Translations under genes and position numbers: made by a program
The notes under the pieces: model-generated
Told to the model about the DNA's origin: nothing
The model's input: only the letters and a program-made list of their open reading frames with translations
Databases searched by the model: none
In this document: piece after piece, positions 27,136 through 34,100 of the stretch
Layout of the letters: each line of letters begins with the position of its first letter
How positions within the stretch are numbered: the stretch's first letter is position 1
Assembly: GCA_946480695.1 (NCBI GenBank)
Contig: CAMLKG010000041.1
Coordinates: forward strand, 1-34,100
DNA length: 34,100 nucleotides
DNA from: an uncultured Cellvibrio sp.
Lineage (GTDB): Bacteria > Pseudomonadota > Gammaproteobacteria > Pseudomonadales > Cellvibrionaceae
Reading direction: 5' to 3'

Positions 27136-29493
27136 TTAATCGCGCCCACCGGGAACCAGGACTTCGCGATTGCCGTTATGGCCGGCGGAGGAGACAACGC
27201 CTGCGGCTTCCATGGTTTCGATTAAACGTGCGGCGCGGTTGTAGCCGATGCGCAATTTACGTTGTACCGAGGAGATAGATGCCTTGCGCGATTCGATAAC
27301 GAATTGTACGGCTTCATCGTAAAGCGCATCGGTTTCGCCATCACTATCTTCACCGCCTTCACTGGGCAAACCGGGCACAGGGATGGAGTTGTTGTCATCA
27401 TCGGTTATGCCGTCAATGTATTGGGGCGCCCCCCGCTTCTTCCAATCACCGACCACCTTGTGCACCTCGTGGTCATCCACGAAAGCGCCATGGACACGGA
27501 TGGGTACGCTGGTACCCGAGGGTAAATACAGCATGTCACCATGGCCGAGTAACTGCTCTGCCCCACCCTGGTCCAGGATGGTACGCGAGTCGATTTTGGA
27601 TGAAACCTGGAAGGCGATACGGGTGGGAACGTTAGCTTTGATGAGGCCGGTGATGATATCCACCGAAGGGCGTTGGGTCGCGAGTATTAAATGAATACCC
27701 GCCGCGCGCGCCTTTTGGGCAATACGCGCGATCAATTGCTCCACTTTTTTCTTATCGACAATCATCATCATGTCGGCAAATTCGTCGATGACTACCACGA
27801 TAAAGGGCAAGGGTTCCAGATCCGGCGCCGTAGCAACTTCCGCACCGGCTTCATAGTTGTCTTCCGGTTTGAATAACGGGTCTTTGATTGGCTCGCCGGC
27901 CTTGGCGGCGTCCTCTACCTTGCGGTTAAAACCGGCGAGGTTGCGCACACCCAGTGCCGACATAAGTTTGTAACGGCGTTCCATCTCCCCCACGCACCAG
28001 CGCAGGCCGTTGGAAGCGTCTTTCATATCCGTGATCACCGGCGTGAGCAAATGGGGGATGCCCTCGTAGACCGAGAGTTCCAGCATTTTCGGGTCAACCA
28101 GAATCAGGCGCACTTCCTTGGGCGTGGATTTATATAACAAGCTAAGCAGCATCACGTTAACGCCTACCGATTTACCGGAACCGGTAGTACCGGCCACCAG
28201 CAAGTGCGGCATCCTGGCGAGGTCGGCAACGATCGGCTCACCGGAAATATCATGGCCCAACGCCATGGTGAGTGGCGACTTGGCGTTATCGTAGGCTTCT
28301 GAAGATATAACCTCTGAGAGGCGCACCATTTCGCGATGGGCATTGGGAATCTCCACGCCCATTACGGATTTACCGGGAATTACCTCCACCACGCGCACCG
28401 ATACCACGGCGAGCGAACGGGCCAAGTCCTTGGCGAGGCCGGAAATACGGCTGGCTTTAATACCGGGTGCGGGCTGGATCTCAAAGCGCGTCACCACCGG
28501 GCCGGGCTGGACTGAAACCACCTCAATCTCTATGCCGAAATCTTTCAGTTTCAGTTCCAGCAATTTGGACATGGCTTCCAGCGATTCCTTGGAATAGCCT
28601 TTGTCACTGCGTTTATCCGCCGGGTCAAGCAAGCTGAGCGGGGGCAATGTCCCTACGGCGGGCTCCAGTGATTCAAATAATGAAGGTTGTTTTTCCTTCT
28701 CAACACGCGGGCTGGGAGCCGGTTTCTTTTTTGGTGGTTCGGCAATAATCACCGGCGCTATACGTTTGGCTTCCTGCCTTACATGCTGCTCCACAACTTC
28801 GCGGCGATGCTCCTGGGCTTTTGCCGCAATTTGTTTTTCCGCTTTTTCGCGACGATATACCTGCCATTTTTCCATCGCCTTCCGAATGCCCATGACTGTC
28901 CAGCGACCTATGTCTTCACTGAGCTTTAACCAGGACAAATCGGTAAAGATGGTCATCCCGACCAAAAACATACTGAGCAATAACAGGGTTCCACCCGTGT
29001 AATTAAATGCCCCGAATATGGCATCCGAAACCGCCGCACCGAGCAAACCGCCGTTGGAATAAGGCAGTACCGATTGGCCATCGCTGTAATGCATGGCGGC
29101 AATTCCGGTACCCGCCACCATGACCAGGACCAACCCCGCGGCACGCAACCCGAAAAACAACCAATCGATACCTTCCTCGCGGTTGCGGTCTTTCAGCACC
29201 AGCCAGGCGCGGTAGGCGATCATCACCGGAAATAAATACGCGAGGTAGCCAAACAATGAGAAGAATACATCGGCAATCCAGGCTCCAAACGGGCCCCCGG
29301 CATTTTGCGCCACCAGGTTTTCACCGGTGCGCGACCAGCCCGGATCATTGGGGTCATAGCTGACCATGGCAATGAGCAAGTAAAGGCAAATGGCCCCAAG
29401 GCCAATCAAGGCGCCCTCTTTTAGCAGGCGAACCAATAGGTTGGAGGTCTGCTCTGAGGCGGGTGCGCGACGTTGTGGACTAACTGGCTTCAA
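27136..29493 (-). CDS. ftsK: DNA translocase FtsK
   Basis: 785 residues. The N-terminal domain has four to five membrane helices (about 25-185). A charged, Pro-rich linker (about 205-300) is shorter than in E. coli FtsK. The motor follows: Walker [13 protein letters not shown] with Lys441, Walker [14 protein letters not shown] (about 564-576), and [21 protein letters not shown]. The C-terminal gamma domain (about 715-785, [21 protein letters not shown]) reads KOPS sequences and contacts XerD. It moves DNA at the septum during chromosome segregation. The proposed start is TTG 29493 with a weak ribosome site, so the true start may differ slightly. Confidence 0.95.
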   Translation of the reverse strand: MKPVSPQRRAPASEQTSNLLVRLLKEGALIGLGAICLYLLIAMVSYDPNDPGWSRTGENLVAQNAGGPFGAWIADVFFSLFGYLAYLFPVMIAYRAWLVLKDRNREEGIDWLFFGLRAAGLVLVMVAGTGIAAMHYSDGQSVLPYSNGGLLGAAVSDAIFGAFNYTGGTLLLLSMFLVGMTIFTDLSWLKLSEDIGRWTVMGIRKAMEKWQVYRREKAEKQIAAKAQEHRREVVEQHVRQEAKRIAPVIIAEPPKKKPAPSPRVEKEKQPSLFESLEPAVGTLPPLSLLDPADKRSDKGYSKESLEAMSKLLELKLKDFGIEIEVVSVQPGPVVTRFEIQPAPGIKASRISGLAKDLARSLAVVSVRVVEVIPGKSVMGVEIPNAHREMVRLSEVISSEAYDNAKSPLTMALGHDISGEPIVADLARMPHLLVAGTTGSGKSVGVNVMLLSLLYKSTPKEVRLILVDPKMLELSVYEGIPHLLTPVITDMKDASNGLRWCVGEMERRYKLMSALGVRNLAGFNRKVEDAAKAGEPIKDPLFKPEDNYEAGAEVATAPDLEPLPFIVVVIDEFADMMMIVDKKKVEQLIARIAQKARAAGIHLILATQRPSVDIITGLIKANVPTRIAFQVSSKIDSRTILDQGGAEQLLGHGDMLYLPSGTSVPIRVHGAFVDDHEVHKVVGDWKKRGAPQYIDGITDDDNNSIPVPGLPSEGGEDSDGETDALYDEAVQFVIESRKASISSVQRKLRIGYNRAARLIETMEAAGVVSSAGHNGNREVLVPGGRD

Positions 29494-29680
29494 TGGTGAT
29501 ATCCCGAATAATGATGAACCCGGTCTGGGCCAGGTTTGGGTAAACGAGGGCTATTGTAATTACTGGTGGCAGATTTACCACCGGCAAGATCACTCCAGAG
29601 GGAAATCCGTTGCAAAAACCCGCCTGCGGCCCCTTGGTCGTTACTGGGACAGTTTGGAACGCGCGGAATTTCAGCGGGGA

Positions 29681-31192
29681 TCAGGAGTGCTGGGAATCGG
29701 TGATGATGGTTTTCATATCAGGTTGCCAACAGGTGACCTGGTTACGTCCGTGCTGCTTGGAATAATAAAGGGCTTCGTCCGCCTGCTGGATCAACTGGTT
29801 TGCCGTCACCGCCCCCATACGAATGGAAGTCACGCCAAAACTGCCGGTGACCTTAATGCCATTGGTTTCTTTTTGTGCAATCTTTTCGCGGCAACGCTCG
29901 GCGATTAACTGCGCCTGCTCAAGCGGGGCGCCCGGCAAAATCACACAGAATTCTTCGCCGCCGAAACGCGCCACCATATCCATATCGCGCACCACTTCAC
30001 GCAAGCTGTTAGCGGCCATTTTAATCACCTCGTCGCCTGCGGCGTGGCCGTAGGTGTCGTTTACTTTTTTGAAAAAATCGATATCCGCCATAATGCAACT
30101 GAATTCGGCATCTCCCGTACGCGCACCATCAAATTTGCTGCTGAGATGTTCGTAAAGCGCGCGCCGGTTAAAACAGTTTGTCAGCGGATCGCGCGTGGCT
30201 AAAAACGTTAGCTCCTTATTTTTATTTTCAATCGCCACTTGCGTGACCGCTAGTTGCTGGATCATTTCTTCCAGCAGGCGGCTTTTGGTTTCCAGCTCGG
30301 TAATGTCTTCAAATACAGCGATGGTGCCCTGGCTATTTCCATTCGCATCCAGGATAGGCACGGCGTTCACCTGGAAAATCGTATCGCTATCGCCGTTCTT
30401 GGGGAGCAGCAGCCGTACACCGGTTTGCTTGACTCCACTGCCGATTGCCTTTAGCCAGGGGTACTCACGCACCTCCTGCTTTTCGTCCAGAAACCAGCCG
30501 AGGCTGCTGGCCTTTTTCCCTATCAATGATTGTTCAGTGCGTCGCAAGTGATCAATGATGGAGTTATTGGCCAGTACGATTTGCTCGCGCCTGTCCAAAA
30601 TCAAAACACCTTCGGCCAAAATATTTAAGGCATTGCGCACCCGTGCCGGCACTACCGCGCTGGGGTCCAAATGCTTCAACGCCCGCTTGATATAAAACCA
30701 ATAGCCGACAAACCCGCTGAGCGAAACAAAAATTATTAACAACACAAATGTGGGTAATTTAAAAACCGGATGGCTCTCGCTCAGCAAGGGTTCAAAACTC
30801 AATTCGAAATCGGCGCGCTTGGCGCCGTTGATCATGACCGGAAAGCGAATATGGGTCGGAGTGGACTCCTGGGGTTTTGCGTTTGCCCAATGCTGCCCGT
30901 GGGATTTGGTTTGCGCGACTAAAACACCATCGTTGCGACGCAAGGCGGCGGAAAGTATTTCCGGGTTACGTTCCACAGTGGATTCCAGCAAATACTGCAA
31001 TAGCAATTCATCGCCGCGCATAATCGCGACACTCACTTGTGATGCAAGCGTTTCCGCCAGGCGTTTGCGTACTTCCAATTGCTGCCGCTCAACACCCGGT
31101 GCAAGCCCTATGGCCTGTGCCAATATCAGGATGGAGATAGTCAAAATCACCAACCCTACACTCAAACGAACTGCCGGAGTAATACTTAACAT
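29681..31192 (-). CDS. Membrane diguanylate cyclase with periplasmic sensor and PAS domain
   Basis: 503 residues. One helix at 9-31, a periplasmic sensor of about 110 residues (VSVAIMRGDELLLQYLLEST is like AhpC/CHASE-type sensors in this family), a second helix (about 147-168), a PAS domain (about 185-300), a coiled coil, and a C-terminal GGDEF domain. The active site is GGEEF at 411-415. The product-inhibition I-site RDMD is at 402-405, exactly five residues before it, so activity and feedback control look intact. It synthesises c-di-GMP. It starts 29 bases after the giant repeat protein, on the same strand, which suggests control of that adhesin or of attachment. Confidence 0.92.
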   Translation of the reverse strand: MLSITPAVRLSVGLVILTISILILAQAIGLAPGVERQQLEVRKRLAETLASQVSVAIMRGDELLLQYLLESTVERNPEILSAALRRNDGVLVAQTKSHGQHWANAKPQESTPTHIRFPVMINGAKRADFELSFEPLLSESHPVFKLPTFVLLIIFVSLSGFVGYWFYIKRALKHLDPSAVVPARVRNALNILAEGVLILDRREQIVLANNSIIDHLRRTEQSLIGKKASSLGWFLDEKQEVREYPWLKAIGSGVKQTGVRLLLPKNGDSDTIFQVNAVPILDANGNSQGTIAVFEDITELETKSRLLEEMIQQLAVTQVAIENKNKELTFLATRDPLTNCFNRRALYEHLSSKFDGARTGDAEFSCIMADIDFFKKVNDTYGHAAGDEVIKMAANSLREVVRDMDMVARFGGEEFCVILPGAPLEQAQLIAERCREKIAQKETNGIKVTGSFGVTSIRMGAVTANQLIQQADEALYYSKQHGRNQVTCWQPDMKTIITDSQHS

Positions 31193-31221
31193 CTATATCC
31201 CTTAATCAAAAAAGCAAAAAA

Positions 31222-34100
31222 TTAGCGTCGGGATTGCTTGTTTTGCGCATGATCAAATAAATAACCCACTTCTTTTGAACTTTTATCTTCGCGCTTGCGA
31301 TCTTTACGTTGTTGCTCCAATTCTTTTTTGCGTTTATTCACTTCATCCAGAATGGGTAAAGGGTCAAAGCCTCGCCAGAGCGGCAACATGGACATCAGGG
31401 TTAACAATAGACTGCTCGCTCGCAAAGACCAAATCAAAAGCCCGGTTGTTACCGAAAAGGTAATGCCAGCCACCAATTCACGACGCCTTTGCTCTTCCTC
31501 CATGGCCATGTCCATTTGCTCGCGAATGCGGCGCACTTCATTATTAAAATCCGATGCCTCCCAAGGCGCAAAACCATCGTCAGTCGTTATTAAATTAACC
31601 AGGGCTGATGATGCAGTTAATGTCGTCACCGAAACATTTTGCGTATTGAATTGCGCTTCCATTCGTTCGTAATCGCGGCTGGATTTATCGTCCGGCGCGG
31701 TGAAATCATTAACATCGTTTTGCTCTACCAGTGGCAAATGGGTACCCGGGGTCATCGGGAGATTAGTATCAATTCCCAAGGGCGGCGCTGCTCCACCGTT
31801 GTTATCCCCAGGCCCGGAATTACCGTTGTTATTCGCTGGCGGTAGAGGTACTTCGGTCACTGGCGGTACGCCGGGTGGGGTGACTGGCGGCTTCTCGGGA
31901 GCCTCGGGTTGCTCGGGCACTACAACAGGCGCAGCCATGGACACTTTAAACCGGGTTTCTATCCACTCACCCTCGCTATCCTGCGCGCGCACAGTAATAA
32001 ACGATTCGCCCTCTGCCACGGAACCAAAGGTGATAACAAGGGTACCCGTTGCTTGGTCCAATTGAATATTAGTAACGACTGCCGGATTGGAATTGGCGAT
32101 AATCGCGTAGCTAAGTGATGTTCCGTCTTCGATATCTGAAAATATTTTTTGCAAATTGATTTGCTGCGGCAACGCGCCGGTATCAACACGTATATCAGCG
32201 ATACCCGCTGAGACTGGCTGGTCATTAACCGCTGCAATGTTGATACGTAAAGGCGTTTCTACCACAGCACCGTTTGCATCTTGCGCGCGGATAATTAAAT
32301 CGCAGGAACCGTATTGGTTGGCCCCGTAACTAAAGGTCACCGTGCCCGTTGCAGCATCAATATTTGCCCCGGTCACCAATCCGGGATTGGAGTTACTCAC
32401 GATAGTGTATTGCAATTGATTTGCAGCAGTTTCCTCATCACTGAATATGGCAAATAAATCCAGTTGGTTACCCGCAGCATCTTCAAGGGAATTAATAGCG
32501 GCCGGAGCAATTGCCACCGGGGCATCATTTACTGGCTCAACGCGAATAGTGAATTGGAAACTTACACTTGCTTCGCCATCGCTGGCGATTAATTGGATAT
32601 TCAAATTGCCGATATCATTATTCGTTGGCGTTCCACTAAAGCCCAAGGTAGCGGCATTAAATTGCAACCAGGTGGGCAAGGGTTGCCCGTCGGCTAATTG
32701 CGCGCTGTAACCAAGCGAATCACCTGCATCAATATCATTGAACATGCTTAATGGAAAATTTAACGCAAACGGGGAATCTTCCTGGGCAACAGGGTTTATT
32801 GTTGGTGCATTAACCGTGGGAGCATTATTAACATTGTTTACCGTAATGCTAAAAATATCGCTCGCACTACCGCCATTGCCATCACTCACACTCACTTGCA
32901 ACCTGATTACACCGACATCGTCATTCCCCGGGGTACCGCTAAATGTTCCTGTTGCTGCATCAAAACCCAACCAAGAGGGAAGCGCACCACCATCGGCAAG
33001 CTGTACGCTATAGATAAGCGTATTTCCCTGGTCTATATCCACAAACGTATTGGCCGGTATTTGGAAATTAAAAGCAGCATTTTCTATTGCTGTTTGATCG
33101 GGGATTGCATTCGCAACCGTCGGGGCATCGTTGGTGTTGGCGATAACAATGGAGAAGGTATCGGTGACGGTACCACCGTTGCCATCGCTGGCAATGACAT
33201 CAATCGCAACCGTTCCCACATCACCATTGGTTGGGGTACCGCTGAAAGTGCGTGTTGCCGCATCGAAATTTAACCAGGCGGGCAAGGTGCCACCACCGGC
33301 AAGTTGTGCGGTGTATGTGAGCGTTGCTCCGGCATCCACATCCGCAAAGGTATTCGCTGCAAATTGGAAATTGAATGCGGAATCTTCCGTTGCATTTTGA
33401 TCGGGGATGGCATTCGCTACTGTCGGGGCATCGTTGTTGTTGGCGATAACAATGGAGAAGGTATCGGTAACCGTACCTCCATTGCCATCGCTGGCAATGA
33501 CATCAATTGAGATAGTTCCTACATCGCTATTAGCAGGCGTACCGCTGAAAGTGCGTGTTGCCGCATCGAAATTTAACCAGGCGGGCAAGGTGCCACCACC
33601 GGCAAGTTGTGCGGTGTATGTGAGCGTTGCTCCGGCATCCACATCCGCAAAGGTATTCGCTGCAAATTGGAAATTGAATGCGGAATCTTCCGTTGTATTT
33701 TGATCGGGGATGGCATTCGCTACTGTCGGGGCATCGTTGGTGTTGGCAATAATAATGGAGAAAGTATCCGTAACCGTACCACCGTTGCCATCGCTGGCAA
33801 TGACATCAATCGCAACCGTTCCCACATCACCATTGGTTGGGGTACCGCTGAAAGTGCGTGTTGCCGCATCGAAATTTAACCAAGCGGGCAAGGTGCCACC
33901 ACCGGCAAGTTGTGCGGTGTATGTGAGCGTTGCTCCGGCATCCACATCCGCAAAGGTATTCGCTGCAAATTGGAAATTGAATGCGGAATCTTCCGTTGCA
34001 TTTTGATCGGGGATGGCATTCGCTACTGTCGGGGCATCGTTGGTATTGGCGATAACAATGGAGAAGGTATCGGTGACGGTACCACCGTTGCCATCGCTGG
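31222..34100 (-). CDS. Giant Ig/cadherin-like repeat surface protein, C-terminal part
   Basis: The frame stays open past the window end, so this is the 3' part (about 959 residues). From upstream: at least three near-identical 101-residue repeats with the He_PIG/CADG pattern LPAWLNFDAATRTFSGTP and DVIASDGNGG, then two diverged copies, then two cadherin-like repeats of another type, a Pro/Gly/Asn linker (about 31760-31930), a helical stretch, a hydrophobic hairpin (31348-31477, LVAGITFSVTTG...SMLPLWRGFDPLPIL) and a basic charged tail. The D.D..D-rich inter-repeat linkers imply calcium binding. The C-terminal membrane segment with a cytoplasmic tail fits anchoring in the inner membrane. A role in adhesion or biofilm is likely but unproven. 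Confidence 0.85.
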   Translation of the reverse strand, partial: SDGNGGTVTDTFSIVIANTNDAPTVANAIPDQNATEDSAFNFQFAANTFADVDAGATLTYTAQLAGGGTLPAWLNFDAATRTFSGTPTNGDVGTVAIDVIASDGNGGTVTDTFSIIIANTNDAPTVANAIPDQNTTEDSAFNFQFAANTFADVDAGATLTYTAQLAGGGTLPAWLNFDAATRTFSGTPANSDVGTISIDVIASDGNGGTVTDTFSIVIANNNDAPTVANAIPDQNATEDSAFNFQFAANTFADVDAGATLTYTAQLAGGGTLPAWLNFDAATRTFSGTPTNGDVGTVAIDVIASDGNGGTVTDTFSIVIANTNDAPTVANAIPDQTAIENAAFNFQIPANTFVDIDQGNTLIYSVQLADGGALPSWLGFDAATGTFSGTPGNDDVGVIRLQVSVSDGNGGSASDIFSITVNNVNNAPTVNAPTINPVAQEDSPFALNFPLSMFNDIDAGDSLGYSAQLADGQPLPTWLQFNAATLGFSGTPTNNDIGNLNIQLIASDGEASVSFQFTIRVEPVNDAPVAIAPAAINSLEDAAGNQLDLFAIFSDEETAANQLQYTIVSNSNPGLVTGANIDAATGTVTFSYGANQYGSCDLIIRAQDANGAVVETPLRINIAAVNDQPVSAGIADIRVDTGALPQQINLQKIFSDIEDGTSLSYAIIANSNPAVVTNIQLDQATGTLVITFGSVAEGESFITVRAQDSEGEWIETRFKVSMAAPVVVPEQPEAPEKPPVTPPGVPPVTEVPLPPANNNGNSGPGDNNGGAAPPLGIDTNLPMTPGTHLPLVEQNDVNDFTAPDDKSSRDYERMEAQFNTQNVSVTTLTASSALVNLITTDDGFAPWEASDFNNEVRRIREQMDMAMEEEQRRRELVAGITFSVTTGLLIWSLRASSLLLTLMSMLPLWRGFDPLPILDEVNKRKKELEQQRKDRKREDKSSKEVGYLFDHAQNKQSRR
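33145..34100 (-). repeat. Near-identical 303-bp tandem repeats in the giant surface protein
   Basis: The block AAGTGCGTGTTGCCGCATCG recurs at about 33246, 33549 and 33852, an exact 303-base period equal to 101 residues, with only scattered mismatches. Third-codon positions are conserved too, so the copies are recent duplicates or are homogenised by recombination, while the copies nearer the C-terminus have diverged strongly. Confidence 0.9.

Noticed and set aside
29390..29908. 172-residue plus-strand ORF
   Set aside because: Antisense to the start of ftsK and the end of the diguanylate cyclase, which are both clearly coding.
32447..34006. Several plus-strand ORFs with similar repeated proteins
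   Set aside because: Mirror frames of the tandem repeats of the giant surface protein; their likeness to each other comes from the DNA repeat.
33145..34100. CRISPR-like periodicity
   Set aside because: The 303-base units are continuous protein-coding repeats without unique spacers.

Overview
The window looks like chromosomal DNA of a free-living gammaproteobacterium, most probably of the Cellvibrio/Cellvibrionaceae type. This rests on moderate GC, the gene order ftsK-lolA-rarA-crcB-serS, a ferredoxin-type sulfite reductase paired with DUF934, an ActP/DUF485 pair, an E. coli-like RluA, and a giant cadherin/Ig-like surface protein. No phage, transposase, CRISPR, rRNA or tRNA was seen. The identification is by pattern recognition, without database searches.

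Layout. 1-1501: 3' part of a DUF349 protein, ending in a strong terminator. 1562-2122: a gene-poor stretch with a candidate minus-strand small RNA and a 48-codon ORF leading into a GntR/FadR-type regulator (to 2842). 2895-3983 (minus): a ribbon-helix-helix protein and an SPFH membrane protein, with a palindrome over the promoter. Divergent from them is a DesK/DesR-like two-component pair (4229-5949). 6185-8130: DUF485 and ActP acetate permease. 8210-8875 (minus): RluA. 9193-11344: assimilatory sulfite reductase and DUF934, preceded by two tandem 21-bp-spaced dyads. 11399-14173 (minus): patatin-like phospholipase and FadD-like acyl-CoA ligase. 14580-17861 (minus): serC, serA, a NIF3-like protein and a NUDIX CoA pyrophosphatase. 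18088-18245 (minus): a well-formed small-RNA or leader element with a consensus -35 inside a perfect palindrome. 18357-18956 (minus): a lipoprotein. 19154-21361: a YdeP-like molybdopterin oxidoreductase, overlapping tail-to-tail a small Arg-rich ORF. 21852-29493 (minus): cysG, serS, crcB, rarA, lolA, ftsK. 29681-34100 (minus): a membrane diguanylate cyclase downstream of the 3' end of a giant repeat protein that runs off the window.

How it works together. Most genes are housekeeping: sulfite reduction and its cofactor siroheme (CysI and CysG), serine synthesis and charging (SerC, SerA, SerS), lipid turnover (patatin plus FadD), chromosome segregation and repair (FtsK, RarA) and lipoprotein sorting (LolA). 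The least explained parts are non-coding. The best is the roughly 123-nt structured RNA upstream of serC, driven by a promoter that carries a LacI-family-like operator. Next is a roughly 85-nt RNA at 1674-1758, then the dyad pair before cysI. The SPFH/RHH operon with its own palindrome, divergent from a DesK-like sensor, and the giant adhesin/diguanylate cyclase operon are the most interesting protein-level arrangements.
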